From Canna indica (taxonomy: Eukaryota > Streptophyta > Magnoliopsida > Zingiberales > Cannaceae): a stretch of 64,000 bases of DNA. Below, piece after piece: positions 42,437 to 56,004 of this stretch; within the stretch, counting starts at the first letter, position 1; each line of letters opens with the position of its first letter. The notes below the pieces were generated by a model that did not search any database, was not told the origin of the DNA, and was given only the letters and a program-made list of their open reading frames with translations. Location of the stretch: positions 17,241,001 through 17,305,000 of the forward strand of contig CP136893.1 of the NCBI GenBank assembly GCA_034359265.1. The letters run 5' to 3'. Position numbers and translations under genes: made by a program.

Positions 42437-43454
42437 CAGCGTGTGGCAGATAGCTTATGCATATAGTGGGAAAGTTTGTTGACGGCGAAAGCAATATCGG
42501 GTCGAGTGAACGATAAGTACTGCAAGGATCCAATGGCATGTTTATATAATGTTGCATCAACAGCTGGTGACCCATCCTGAAGAGTGAGTTTCAGTGAGAC
42601 CGATAGTGATGTTTTAACAGAGTTTGCTTCTTGCATGTCGAACCGTTGTAGTACATCAGTAATATACTTGTGTTGTTCTAGGAAAAGGCCAGACTTTGTT
42701 TTAGATACTTCAACTCCTAGGAAGTAATTTAGCGATTAAGATCCTTCAGAGAAAAACGTGAGGCAAGATTCTTGTTGATATCAAGAATCATTTCATTGGA
42801 GGAACATGTTAATATTATATCGTCCACATAAAGTAGTAAAAGAATGGTATGCTTGGCGGTGTGTAAGATGAACAGTGAAGTATCAGACTGTGAATTCTTG
42901 AACCCAATTGAAAGAAGATATCTTGTGATTTCATTATATCATGCTTGCAAAGCTTGACAGAGGCCATAAATGGCCTTGTTCAATCTGCAAACATAGTTAG
43001 AAAATTTTGGATCAATAAAGCCAGGGGGTTGTGCCATAAACAGCTCCTCATTTAAGCTACCTTGCAAAAATGCGTTATTGACATCTAATTGAAAATAGTA
43101 CCAGTTTAACTTAACAGATAAATCAAGAACAAGTCGAATAGTAGTGTGCTTAATGACTGGACTGAAAGTGCTTTTGAAGTCAATACCGGGGCGTTGGTGA
43201 AAACCTTTCGTACAAGTCTCCCCTTAAATCGATCAATTGAGCCATCAGGTTTTTGTTTTATGCAGTAGATACATCTGCAACCAATGATGTTCTGCCCTTC
43301 CTGAGGAGGTACTAGCGTCTAGGTGTTGTTGCGCATTAGTGCATTAAGTTCTTGCTGCATTGCATCACGCCAAACAGATTGTTTCATTGCTTGCTTTAAT
43401 GTATTTGGAACAATAAAATTGTCACTGGATGTACACAAAGCACTGTAATCTAAA
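42437..43454 (-). pseudogene. Copia A reverse transcriptase
   Basis: Read on the minus strand, the segment starts with SDNFIVPNTLKQAMKQSVW and RDAMQQELNALMRNNT. It continues through IGCRCIYCIKQKPDGS, LDVNNAFLQGSLNEELFMA and the catalytic LLYVDDIILT, to SFTRPDIAFAVNKLSHYMH at the start of RNase H. Stops and frameshifts are present (for example at about 43320, 42940 and 42735). It is cut by the LINE on its 5' side and by the Athila-like LTR on its 3' side. Confidence 0.88.
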
Positions 43455-43466
43455 GGTACTTTGGAC

Positions 43467-46400
43467 TTTTTTTTTAGGTAAAGAGTGAGACCAAAAGCCA
43501 CACGCTGCATTTCAATATATTTGAAATGTTCCAAAGTACATAAAAATAGGTGGTTCACCGTAGCCATGAACCAACAAAACTGGCTATGAAACAACAAAAC
43601 TAAGAAAGTATACTTAACTAATCTAAAATAGGACATACATAAACCTTTCAACCATGATTACCACAGCGGACCCACCACATGAAGCATAGGTTGATAATGT
43701 TTGTCAATGATTTTTTACCATTGCGAAAAATGATGCTATTTCAGGAAGTCCACACTGTCCAGCACCAAAGCATCGACATTGTCATGTGCGAATCCGTGGT
43801 GCGAGAAGCATTGCTGTTAGTGATGATCGGCGCGAAGAAACTCCAATTAGTCTTGCAAAGGAAGGATCTCCAATCTTCCGCGAGCCAACTACAAACACCG
43901 AAAAGGTGGTCTCTGCTTTCATCCTCAGCCTCACAGAAAACGCACCTAATGTCCTCGGCGGCGATACCAAGTCTCCGCAGCCGGCATCTAGTGGGAAGCC
44001 TATACCTGATAATAAGCCACTACAAGATTTTCATCTTCAGCGGTGCCTTCCCCTTCCATATAGAAACCAAAGAGGGGGGGGAGCGAACACCTCTATCGGA
44101 AAGGAGACGGTAAAGGGAGGAGATAGAGAATGATTGATTTTCATTCCATCTCCAAATCATAAGATCCTCGAAGGGCCCTAACCTCACCTCATTTAAAATG
44201 CTTCTGAGGGCGGCTACGCTTTCAATGTTTACCAGCCCTCACCACGGCAGAGTCCAACTCTCTGTGCTATAGTTGTAAAAGTTTGCCACTCTAGTGTTAC
44301 ATCTTCCGTTAGCAACAAAAAGATCAGGAAAGGATATAGCCAAATTATGGTTACCTAACCAAGTTGTGTTCCAAAAGCTCGTAGAAGCGTCGTTCCCAAG
44401 TCTAACCTCTACACCGATGCAGAACGGAGCCTTGGCAGCCATGATCCCCTTCCAGATAGGCGACCACCGGCGCGTGTTATGCTTCCTAGCCCCACCAATC
44501 CGCCTAAAGTATTTAAAACGGACAATATCTGCCCAAAGCAACCTGCTCCCCGAGGCAATACACCACCACCATCACGCGTGACGCGCTAAGTTATGTAAAT
44601 CCAAGTCTAGAATCCCCAAACCACCATTTTCCTTCATGGATGTCACATCCCCCCAACAGACCAGAGATCCGAAATTTTTCTTATCGTCGGCACCCGACCA
44701 AAAGAAAGACCTTCTCCTGTTGTCAATAATATTTAGAACCCATCGAGGAGCACGGAAGATGGAAAGAAAGTACCCCGGCAGGCTGCTGATGATGTTATTG
44801 ACGAGGATTAAATGGTTGTCGCGAGATAGCAATTTCCCTTTCCAACATGCCAGACGATTATCAATCCTCTCAATCATTTTGAGTCAATCATCCTTAATGA
44901 GTTTGCCATTACGCAAAGGAAGCCCCAACTCACAGGAAAAGAACACGTCTGGCACCCGAGTGCACGAGCCACAATACCAGCTTTGTTCGTATCATCAAGT
45001 ATGTGTGTTGCCAATATTTTTGAGAAGTTAACACAAAGGCCCATCATCAACTCGAAGCCGACTAGAAGGATTTTCAAATTGATTATGTCATTCGCACTCC
45101 CTCTCGTGAAGACGAGAAATTCGTATGCAAACTCCAAGTTCAGAATGTCGAGATCCTCGTGTAATCTGACACCGTGAATTAGATATCTCAATTTAGCCTC
45201 GTTCATAAGCTTCGCAAAGACGTCTGCCACCAAAATGAAGAGGAAGGGACAAAGAGGCTCCCCTTAACGAAGTCCTCTCTTGTGCCGAAACCATGAACCC
45301 GGATTACCATTTACCAGAACTGTTGATTCACTCGATTTTAAAATATTAGAAATCCATGAAATCTATAGCTGAGGAAAACCCCTAGCCGAAAGCATATCAA
45401 AAAGAAAATCTCAATTGATACAATCAGATATCTTCTCCATATCTAATTTGATAAGAACCGCCTCGAAGTTAGAACGCTTACAAAAATGAATGAGTTCAGA
45501 AGCCGTCATGTAGCTGTCCAGAGTCGATCTACCTCTAAGAAAAACACATTGTGAGACTTAAGCCTTGTAGCCAAGATTTTGTAGAAGATCTTAACCAAAC
45601 TCGAAGTAAGGCAGATCGATCTAAATTGAGACAGTGTATTCGCTCTGGGACACTTAGGCAAGAGGGCAATGAATAATTTATTGATGTGACAAAGATCCAT
45701 GTTTCCAAACATAATTTCGTCTATCATTCCTTTGACCTCGGTCCCGATGACATCCCAAGCGCAAATGAAGAACTCGGTCGTTAAACCATCCAGTTCAGGG
45801 GCCTTATCCTTCCCCATACATTTGATATTCCTGATAATTTCCTCTTCCGAGCAAGGAGCCACCAAATCAGAGAGGTCAAGATGATCATTTGGGTAGAGTC
45901 GCTGCCAATCGGCCGAAAGATGCCTTTCCGAGACCGAACCAAGAAGGCGCTGGAAGTGTGAGGAGAAGGCATATGCTATATCATCCTCAGCCACCAAGGT
46001 TCGCCCATCCATATGAAGCGTATTGATCCAATTCTTTCTCATTCTACCAAAGGCAACATAATGAAAAAAATTTGTGTTTCGATCTCCGTCAGATAACCTT
46101 TGGGCCTTGGCCCTCTGCCTCCAATATATATGTTCCACCTCATAGCACTCATCAAGATGCGCACAAATAGAGGAGATAGATGGGGAAGAAGAATCAACGC
46201 TTACCTCAGTGTCGTCGTTTCTTTCCCCGAGGGCAATGTGATCCTCAAGTTGTTTCTCCATCTCGTTAATATGCGACCTTTTGGCTAGTAGCATATTGCA
46301 ACTCCACGTCCTAAGGGTCGATCTCAGTCTTCTACATTTTTCAATCCAGGTGGAGTAACGATCCAAGGCAGGCACCTGTCGATCGATGTGACCAAGCCAA

Positions 46401-46944
46401 CAGCCACGTACAATGTCTAAGAAGGAAGCCTCCTTGAACCAAAAGTGTTCAATATGGAACCTAGCCTTCCTGAAAGTCGTGTCCCCCTGAAGCACAAGCG
46501 GAGCATGGTCCGATAGCTTAGGATTACCCACCTTGACCCGGAAGACATTCGAAGACTCTAAGAACACCTCGTTCACTAGAATATGGTTGAGCTGGGCCGA
46601 GGAAGGAGTGACGTGGTTGTTACACCATGTGAAACATCGGCCAATTAAAGGGAGATCCAAGAAGTCAGAATCCGATATTATACTTGAAAAGTGTGCCGAT
46701 TCTAGACGATTCCCCGACCAATTATGACTTTCCACGTCGGAGCGTGTCACGTTAAAGTCGCCACCTACAATCGTGCCAATTGTCGATTGCTTAAGGCAAT
46801 CTTCAAGTTCAATCCAAAAAGAGGCCTTTCCTCTTCGATTCAGCGGCCCATAAATATTCACGATGCGAACTCTTCTTCCCGTTCGACGACAAACAAGCAC
46901 ACAACACAAATAGTGCAACCCTTTAGAGGTTAGCTTGTCGTCCC
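43467..46944 (-). mobile_element. 5'-truncated LINE (non-LTR retrotransposon)
   Basis: Inserted in copia A in the minus orientation. The 14-base target duplication aaggtactttggac (43453-43466) and aaggtacttagggc (46945-46958) flanks it, and a T-run (poly-A of the minus strand) sits at the left end. Gene content is a plant L1-type ORF2 only. It begins inside the endonuclease domain, so about the first 100 codons of ORF2 and all of ORF1 were never copied. Confidence 0.92.
43780..46918 (-). pseudogene. LINE ORF2: endonuclease, reverse transcriptase, zf-RVT
   Basis: Frame 46918-45506 starts within the endonuclease/exonuclease/phosphatase domain (VNIYGPLNRRGKASFW, VGGDFNVTRSDVESH, VGNPKLSDHAPLVL). 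It runs into the RT domain (DGDRNTNFFHYVAFGRMRKN, DKAPELDGLTTEFF where the family has KAPGPDG, LIALLPK-like, FRSICLTSSLVKIFYKILA). The RT continues in other frames to 45233-44874, where the catalytic FADD reads FAYEFLVFTRGS, so both Asp are lost. The C-terminal zf-RVT region (about 44540-43850) reads LWADIVRFKYF and VRLGNDASTSFWNTTWLG. Stops and frameshifts at about 45500, 45265 and 44880 also break it. Confidence 0.9.
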
Positions 46945-46958
46945 AAGGTACTTAGGGC

Positions 46959-47128
46959 TTGAATATGTTGTTTTGCGACCTTGTAACTATTCATCTCTGT
47001 AATGGTAGAGGGTCTGCTGAAATGTTGTCGTTCTGAAGGAACTGTGAGGGAATAGCATTGCTTTCGACAGATGTAGGAAGAGTCCTTGAGTGATGACTTG
47101 TATTAGGGAAATGATGTTGTAATGGTGT
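46959..47128 (-). pseudogene. Copia A integrase-RT linker
   Basis: A short non-conserved stretch of copia A between the LINE and copia B. On the minus strand it ends VTRSQNNIFKP next to the LINE duplication, the usual TRSKxxIxKP motif that precedes RT in copia. This fixes the order of the split pieces. Confidence 0.75.
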
Positions 47129-47134
47129 AGGTTG

Positions 47135-47763
47135 TGTTAGATTTTATAGAAACACAACATGATCTAACTGATGACATAATGAAATCATAAATAGAACATG
47201 CATAAATCTATAAACATCTTAAATTGTGGAAGCGTAGGATCGAGACTAACCTTCTGCCATTGATACCGTGTTGATGCGCTGCTCCGGTTCCCTTTTTGCT
47301 CATGTACAGGTTGTGTTAGATTTTATAGAAACACAACATGATCTAACTGATGACATAATGAAATCATAAATAGAACATGCATAAATCTATAAACATCTTA
47401 AATTATGGAAGCGTAGGATCGAGGCTAACCTTCTGCCATTGATACTGTGTTGATGCGCTGCTCCGGTCCCCTTTTTGCTCATGTGCACCTTCCTCAATAG
47501 GTCTTCCAGTACTCTCTTTAGAACACTCAATAGATGATGTAGAAAGGTAGGAATGAGTCTGTGAACCTATGAGTATCCCAACCTATTTATATACGCACCT
47601 TGCCATCAAAGGTGGAAAGATAGGCTTGAACCGGGTTTGAGATAGACATGGGTAAAATGGTAAAACATAAAATATGTGGACCACATAAGGATAGACACGT
47701 GAACATATGTGGTCCGCATCAGATGATGATGTGGACCATGCATTTATAATGTCACGTCCAACA
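47135..47763 (-). repeat. 3' LTR of copia B with partial tandem duplication
   Basis: The segment 47129-47308 (flank aggttg plus the first ~173 bases of the LTR) is followed directly by a second copy that continues as the full 450-base LTR from 47314. The two copies differ at only a few bases (for example tgtggaag / tatggaag). Confidence 0.88.
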
Positions 47764-48156
47764 TTCTCCCACTTGGTCCATATATTAAAACACCAAAAAT
47801 CTCATATCTGCTTTAGATTGAATAAAACACACGAATCATAGCGACAAGTCCTCTTTGAGCGAGTATTATCTTCTATGTATCATGATGTATTTCAATCCAA
47901 AATAACTTTATGAATAAACCCTATGTTTATTCTAGGTCCAACAAAATTGTTATTCTCAAACTATATGCGTACACCATAAAATGAGAAATAACAAATTAAA
48001 TAGGAGTTTTATTAAAGACAAAAAATGTCTTTACAATAATTACATGATGGGACCAAGTCCCATTCGGTCTACATGGTCCTTGAAATCCTTTGGTGGCATG
48101 CCCTTTGTCAAAGGATCGACGATCATCAATTCAGCATGGCTGTGTTCAATGACCAC

Positions 48157-49330
48157 TTAATTTTCTTTAATACGTTCACTTATGGCTAAATACTTTATGT
48201 CGATGTGCTTGATTCGACTTCTACTTTTAGCCAAATGAATCGCAGCTGAATTGCCATAGTATATTCTCATGGGTCTAGTAATGGAATCCACGATTCCAAG
48301 ACCTGAAATGAAGCTCCTTAACCACACACCATGTGAGGTAGCCTCAAAATAAGGTACGAACTGGGTCAAGTTATCAGTTCGTCTATACATGAGCATGATA
48401 TCGATAGTACCTTTAAGGTACTTCATCACTTTCTTTGCAACATTCCAGTGGTCTATTTCTGAATTACTCTGAAATTTGCTTAGCATTCCAATAACAAATG
48501 TTATGTCGGACCTTATACAAGCATGAGCATGCATAAGACTATTGACAGTCAAAGCATGTGGAATGTTCTGCATCTGTTCTCTTTTCAAAATATTTTTGGG
48601 ACACTAGTTAAGACTAAACTTGTCACCTTTCACAATGGGTGCTACATACGGTTAACAATCTTTTATCTGGAATCTCTTTTAGACTTTATTGATATAGATC
48701 TTCTAAAATAGACCTAAAATACCTCGAGGTCTGTCTCTATGGATCTTAATATCAATGACATAAGGCGCCTCACTCATATCAAAATTCTTAGAAATGAAAT
48801 TATTTCACCTCATATAGCAACCCCTTTATCATTGGTTGCAAGTAAAATATTGTCCACATATGGGATAAGAAAACAAAACTTACTCCCACTGATCAAGTGA
48901 TATATATACTGATCCATGATGTTTCTCGACAAAACCGAATGAAGAGATCACCTCATGGAACTTTAAGTACCACTGACGTGAGGCTTGTTTCAATCCATAT
49001 ATGGACTTCTTGAGCTTGCAAACCAAGTGCTCACTGTTATTAGAGGAGAATCCTATAGATTGTTTCATATAAACCTTTCTCCTCTATGTATCCATCGAGG
49101 AATGTCATTTTCACATCTATTTGACGCAATTCCAAGTCAAATGCTATGATGACATGAAAAGAATCTTTCTTAGATACAGGAGAAAAGATCTCCGTGTAGT
49201 CGATTCTCTCCATCTAAGTGAATCCTTTGACCACCAGTCTAGCCTTATATCTTTCGATGTTGCCTAGGGAAACCTTTTTGATTTAAAAGACCCATCTACA
49301 ACCAGTGGCCTTTAAACCTTAAGGCAACTC
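48157..49330 (-). pseudogene. Copia B reverse transcriptase and RNase H
   Basis: The minus strand shows [20 protein letters not shown] and [20 protein letters not shown] (49068-48880), the copia RT thumb side. Further on (48588-48157) it shows ALTVNSLMHAHACIRSDITF, WNVAKKVMKYLKGTIDIML and IYYGNSAAIHLAKSRSRIKH with HIDIKYLAI, a copia RNase H. The middle of RNase H appears deleted, since SHGVW directly joins the C-terminal part. Many stops and frameshifts are present. Confidence 0.85.
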
Positions 49331-49798
49331 AACAAGATTCTAGACCCTGTCTGATGCCATTGAACTCATCTCTTTCTTCGTAGCATTATGCCATAACTTA
49401 GATTAATAGCAACTCATGGTTTGTGAAAAATGTTTTTAGATTATTTTGGGCCCAAGATTATAATTAGACTCTTGTAGATTTACTGCATAGTCATTAGGAA
49501 TAGCTAACTTCCTTATCCTAGTATATTTCCTTAATGTTGTGCCATCAAGCTCTTGATCAGGAGCCTGTTCCACAACTGGTTACTCAACATTGTCTGGTAA
49601 TTGTTGAGTATCAGGATCTATTTGGTTATTATCAACTATTTATGGATTCTCAATGATCAGTTGTTGAACACCTAGAAGAGGTGCATTGTGAATAACAACC
49701 AATCTTTTACTTGAGTCAGGAGTGGACTCATCCAAATGATCTTTCTCTGAAATTAATCGCTCCCACTAATCAAGTTATTTTCAAGAAATTTTCGTTTC

Positions 49799-50520
49799 TT
49801 GACTCCACAAACCTACTGGTATGAGATGGACAATAGAATTTATATCTCTCTAGACTTTTTGGTATATCCAACGAAATACCTACATATAGTCCTTGGGTCT
49901 AGCTTCTTCTCTTGCGGATGTAAATCCTTATTTCAGACGGACAACCTCATACGCGCATATGTTGCAAACTCGGTTTCCAACCTTTCCATAACTCAAATGG
50001 CGTTTTAGTAACAGCCTTGGTTAGAACTCGGTTTAATATATACACAACTGTCTTAAGGGCTTCAGACCACAAAGATCTAGGAAGCTTGGAGCTGCTAAGC
50101 ATGCTCCGCACCATGTCTATAATGTTTGGTCCCTTCTTTCTGCAACACCATTTTGATATAGAGATTCTGGCATGGTGTATTGGGCAATTATCTCATGCTC
50201 TTGAAAGGATTTTACAAATAGACCAAGGTGCTTATCCATCCTCAGATTATCGTCCATAATACTCACCTCCCTTATCTAATCTCATGAACTTTATTTGTTT
50301 CTCGCACTTCTGCCTTGAAAACCTTAAAGGCATCGAATGCTTCGTTCCTCCTATGAAGCAAATAGATATACATGTAGCGTGAGTGATCATCTATGAAGGA
50401 GACGAAATACTTCTAACCATATGAGTTTATATCTTGACTACAAATATTTATATGTATAATATCTAATATGTTTGAGCTCCTATTAGCACCTTTGTTTGAC
50501 ATGTTAGTCTACTTTCTCTT
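49799..50520 (-). pseudogene. Copia B integrase
   Basis: Read on the minus strand at about 50420-49850: FIDDHSRYMYIYLLHRRNEA-like text, FKAEVREKQIKFMRLDKGGE, then [20 protein letters not shown] and [19 protein letters not shown]. These are the central and C-terminal parts of copia integrase. Plus-strand frames at 49799-50259 are shadows of it. Several stops interrupt it. Confidence 0.82.
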
Positions 50521-50739
50521 TATGCAGTCTATACACCGTCGCAGAGTTAGTAAAAATCCAAAGCACTAAGTACTCCTTCATTTACCAACTCTTTTATTCT
50601 CTTAATGGATGTAAGTCCTAACCTTTGGTGCTATAACCTAAAAGAGCTTTCATCTATAACACATCCTTTAATACCCGCACTTTATTGAACATGCAATGCA
50701 ATATTATTGGAATTGTCTTGCAACTCAATAAGTTTTTTT

Positions 50740-53669
50740 TTATGCAAAATAAAACCAAAACTTAAAATAAGCCTGCATGTTCTAACGACTTCCGCATGTG
50801 AGCGCACTCTGATTCCTGTATAGATGCAATGCTCACTTCCTACTAGCTTCATGTGGTTTTGAAAGTCTTATAAGATATTGGAAATATGGACTGTAGAATC
50901 CGGATCAATCCACCAAGTGTTATAATAAATATTAACCATATTAGATTCATAATCAAACCAAAAGATTGAATGTGCATTTCCTTCCATTTCAGTTAGCAGT
51001 CTTTTATCTTCTTGTACACAGATGGTTAGAAGATCATTAACTCACCATTTCTCTTTATGTGTATTTTAAGAGATTTTATAGGCTCTGTATGCTGGTAAGA
51101 AGTTCAAAATAAAATGAACTTGGAAAAACTCAAACATATCAACCTCTAGTTTTTTTTTTAAGTAGGGTCGTTATATTCCTCATTTACATGATGTGCTCAT
51201 GCACACCTCTAACTCTAGTGAGTCTTAATGATGATCGTTTAGTCCTTAAGGTGCTGGCAAAGGACCTTATATGAAGATTCAAAATTGTTCATTTATAGCT
51301 TTCAGTAGATTCTTTACATTATTACTCTCTCAAATAGAACCACAAATATTAGCAAGAATGTACAATTTTTTATGTACATCACTCTGAGGTGATGGGATTG
51401 CTCTCATTGTTCATAAAGCACGACCTCAACCGTAGTGCTAATATCTATAGAAGTAGATGGTTCATCTTTCCTTATGGTGTAATATATGTTCATGCACCCT
51501 AAATGAAAGAGAATTCTTTCCCTTTAAATTCTATAATTGTCCCTAGTTACTTCGGAAAAACAGTCTTAAAGTCAGAGTAGTTAAAAATTTAAATTGTTGC
51601 ATATTTAAATCATATATTAATGCTCATAATCTAAATAGAGACATATAAGATTCTAGTTTTACCAATGTAAACAAGAAAGAAATAAAAATAACATAAGTCA
51701 ATACAATAAAAACTGGCTGTGGGCTAAGCTTTTATTTTAGGATTCATGTTAGACTTTATATGAAACTAACAAATTATATACATTTTCGTAATACATGTGG
51801 GCTAATTAGGAAAAATAATTTATTATTTCACACTAATTAACTATATAAGTATAACAAAAATTCCTGTGAGATGAGATTTTTCATACTCCAAATAGCTAAT
51901 TACAATTTGATGTTATATATATCTATATGTGACCTAAAAATTGTCAAATATATAATTTAACATAACTAAAGATGTTGTGGCTACTCCTCAATTAGTTAAA
52001 TTATATGGCCAATTACCTAATATATAATTTAACATAACTAAGGATGTTGTGGCTACTCCTTAATTAGTCAAATTCTATGGGTCACATGACATCATAATGT
52101 TGCATAAATAATAACATAGCATTATTTATAATATGCATTACAATTAACTACAACATAACATAGTTAATTAATGTAACAAGCATTATATGACAAATAGATG
52201 CAAAATCATAATTTATCAATGTAACATTTGAAGCAGTAAATAATTATATTCATATAACATGATTTAACACAATATATAAAATGATTTACTGCTAATTGGT
52301 TTCAATCATAGAAATATTAATACGTCTAGTTCATGAAATTTTAGATTGGGTTAGTTTATGCAATTTCAAAAGAAATTAAATTTAAAACCCAAATTTGATC
52401 TAAGTTGACCTAACCAACATGGACCAACTTTAAACCAATAAGAAATTTCAAATAAACCAAAAATTAAATCAAATTGGACCTGATTTCAATTTATTTGAAC
52501 CGAACCAAAAGATTTATTTAAACCATATATGAACCAGAATAAACCAAACCAGAAATTAAAATCAACCCAAAATAAAGGAATTAGACCGGGTTCAATTGAT
52601 TTGAACCGGACCAACTATACATTAAATTTGAGTTGAACCATTTCCAATTGAACCGGAATTTTGAAATGAACCAAATTGAACCAAAATCACTTTAAAATGC
52701 GGATCGGGTGAAAGAGGGACAAGGATCCGGGTTTAAAGATGCAAATTCATTTAACTTTAAAACAATAAGAAACATGTATAAAAGAAAAACGGATCCAATA
52801 ACTTAAAACCATTAACCTTTATTATTAAATGAATGAGTGTCTTAATGGATCAAGAATCCATTATGTTGGATCCAAACCCAATAGACTTAGACCCATTAAA
52901 CTATTCTTCTTCCCTCACGTAATAGCATACAAGAATGAAGAAAAACCCTAGTTTTCTTCATGTTGCAGCCGCCGCCCCATGCATGCAGTCGACATTAGCC
53001 ATCTCCCAAGCGCCGCCGCCCATCTGGAAACACCGGCGGACCCTCTTCAGCCGCCTGCCATCATGAGACGCCGGCGACGGAGAGGAGAGCGGCATAAGGC
53101 AATAAGGAAGTTGTGATTGCCGCATACAACCACCTGAACCGCCGACCACTGTCAGTGATTTCAGTAATGCCTTCCATCCGGAGACGACGGATATTCTCCC
53201 GTCGAGAGATCAGCGCCGCCGTCGTCCACCCAGAACTCCTGCCGTAGCCTGCTATCCTTGCATGCCATCGACCTCCAGGAGTCGTGCGCATGAACCTAGC
53301 TGACCATCACAGCGACAAGTTTATCGAAATCTTGTTGTTGTCCGCTTCTTGATGAGACCAGCTTGGTGCAAGGGATGCTTATGCAGCGTTCCTTGACGAG
53401 GGAGGGGCTGGTCGATTGTACCGACCGATGATGCCGGATACTATGCAGTAGCGTTTCCATTCTCTTCCCCATGGCTGAAGCCATGCACTTGACGGGAGAG
53501 CGAGAAAGTAATAGCATATCAACATGACTCTCTTCCTCTGATGAGGGGAAAGACTGCAACATGCATCATTATTGGCGTCGACGACAACAAAAGCATGAAC
53601 GAGAGAGGAAAAAGGAGAAAAACGAAAACTAAATCCGGAGACAACAACACACAAGGCGAAGGAAAACAT
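50740..53669 (-). pseudogene. Copia B protease, gag relic and leader
   Basis: A protease trace lies at about 50930-50740 (TWWIDPDSTVHISN, where the family has WWIDSGATxHV), so the D-S-G motif is lost. From about 51000 to 51600 lies an AT-rich gag relic in which I cannot follow a frame. From 51600 to 52900 there is no coding signal; words such as gaaccgaacc recur at 52430-52690. The part 52960-53310 is GC-rich (gccgccgcc runs) and forms the element's leader near the primer-binding site. Confidence 0.55.
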
Positions 53670-53681
53670 GCTCTGATACCA
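53670..53681 (-). other. Primer-binding site of copia B
   Basis: The minus strand reads TGGTATCAGAGC, complementary to initiator Met-tRNA, two bases from the LTR that starts at 53684. Confidence 0.85.
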
Positions 53682-54420
53682 CATGTTATGATTTTATAGA
53701 AACACAACATGATCTAACTGATGACATAATGAAATCATAAATAGAACATGCATAAATCTATAAATATCTTAAATTACGGAAGCGTACACTACTGAAATAA
53801 TGGGCATCAGCAACGGCGTGCAACGGCGCCAGCCGTTGCAACGGAGCCGTCGCAGAAAATTGCGTCGCTGATAACTTAGCAATGGATAAGCAACGACCGC
53901 TCGGGCCGTTGCTAAAAATATTATCAGCAATGGTTTTGCCATGGACACGGAGCCGTTGCTGATAACATTAATAGCAACGGCTAGTGAGTCTGTAGCAACG
54001 CCGTTAGTAAAAGACCGTTGCTAGACCGTTGCTGTAGGTCATCAGCAACGGCTTTCCCACGGACGGCCGTGGGAAAGCCGTTGTTGATGATGTAAACTTG
54101 AAAATGAAAAAATAAAATAAAATTCCAAATTTCCATTGATACATTGATACATTATCTGATACATAACTCACACACTCATACACCCATACACACATTCATT
54201 CACACATCACAAATACACCAAGATATACATCAAATCAATTATACTTATATTTATAATTATCCACAATAGTATAAAAACTATTCAAATAAAAAATTGAAGT
54301 ATCAATATCCAAACAAAATAAATTAAACAAGTATAGTATCTAAGTAACAAAGTCAATATAAAAAATCTCACGATGACGATGGAGGATGGTCTGGATCATA
54401 TGGCGGGGTCTGGAGTGCTT

Positions 54421-55888
54421 AAGTGTACACCGGCATGGACTGACTCGAGGATGATGGATCAGATGATGCCGAAAAGATGCTTGCTCCGGGATGACCGGAC
54501 ATGTTGCGTAGCATAGCATGGATCTCCGCCATCATTTGACTCTGGCACTCCATCATCTCAGTCTGACGTGCGACTGTCTCCTCTAGTGTACTTATCCTTC
54601 TACTATGATCATAACTGGATCTGGAGGTGGACGGCCGCTCACCAGCGACCGGAGGGGTCGGTGCCCCAAGTGGCCCTAGCACGGCTCACGCATGACCACT
54701 ATCTGCAAAGCCAAATACACGACCATGGTCCCAGCCACCTGCGGCCCCGACCCACGCTGCTGTGTCAAAGTCCTCGGGGGTGCCCCCGCGCTGCACCACC
54801 GTCTGGCTGTAGGTCTCCTACTCGAGTTTGATTTTTTATTTAATATTTATCATAAAACTTAAATTATAAATATATAATGAATAATTTAAACAAATATATA
54901 GTTACCATAATGTATGCAGCGCGGTTGTCGATGTACTCCCCCGTCCCATGTACTCGACGGTGGGTCCGCTCAAACACCGCCATTGGGGAGGGTCGCTCGA
55001 CAGTCCCGTCATCTGACATCGTCGTCTATATTTACAAAACAAATACATTAATTAGTACACATAGTAACAAATAAAATATATAATTAAAATGTATACTTAC
55101 CATACGATTCGCGTGCACTACAAATGCAATAGAGCCGCCGGTGTGACGTGCTGCTCCCCCCGACATGCGATTTCTAGCCGCATTCCTAGAAACCTCCTGC
55201 CATCGATCCGTCGGCCATATTCCCACGAGCTGGTCCCATATATCCAGAGTAATCCAATCGGGGCCGTATCCCCGAGTCTCTGCGATGTTAGTAGTCCCAG
55301 CTCGTGCCATCGCTTGGGACCGGGCCTGCCCCAGCTGCCCGTTGTACCTCGCCCAGGAAATAGCCTCCCAGGCAGCGTAAATGAAGGACCTCTGGTCCTC
55401 AGCCCATGTATAGCGAGCCTACAAAATAATAATATCAGTATCAATACTAATCATCATGCATGTATAAAAAAAATAATATGTGCCTCAAACTCACGCCATA
55501 ACATGTCGACGTGCTCACTAGGCACGTGAGACCACGTAGGTCATGCCCCATGCATGTATCGTCGAATGGTAGAAGAAATGCTCCTCGGCACTTCTTCTTG
55601 CTCGAACCTGCACAACAAAAATAAAATTTAATATTATATTATGATATAATAAATTTATAATGATTCATAATTCATGATATATTACCGCTCCCCAATCACG
55701 CTAATAAATCTACGTGACTCTGTGGCTGGTGGAGGCTGCCACCTGTTCGGCCCGTGTGGCCGCCTGCGTCTGGATGTACTAGCCTTAGCAGTATCATCGG
55801 TAGGAGGATCAGCAACACGAGTAAGTGATGGAGTCTCACCGATCGAAGACTCCGAAGCTCTCCTGCGACGATAACCACGACCAGACAT
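54421..55888 (-). pseudogene. CACTA-3 second ORF (Transposase_24-like)
   Basis: Same exon layout as in CACTA-2. Exon 1 (55888-about 55684) starts MSGRGYRRRRASESSIGETP. Exon 3 (about 55420-55102) has ARAGTTNIAETRGYGPDW and RWQEVSRNAARNRMSG. Exon 5 (to 54421) ends SSSSQSMPVYT. An in-frame TGA interrupts exon 5 near 54688 (DSGHA-stop-AMLGP, where CACTA-2 has R: CGA to TGA). Otherwise the exons stay open. Confidence 0.75.
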
Positions 55889-56004
55889 ATCTATCGAATA
55901 GACATATAATAAGATTATTGTATAAATAGTAGAGATATATTTAATAAAATATATACTTTACAATTATTCATCATCATCTGAGTAATAGTCTTTGAATAAT
56001 TAAT

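Noticed and set aside
43679..45177. Plus-strand frames over the LINE
   Set aside because: Shadows of the minus-strand ORF2.
52958..53710. Several minus-strand frames in the GC-rich leader of copia B
   Set aside because: Overlapping frames without motifs; the region is retrotransposon leader next to the primer-binding site.
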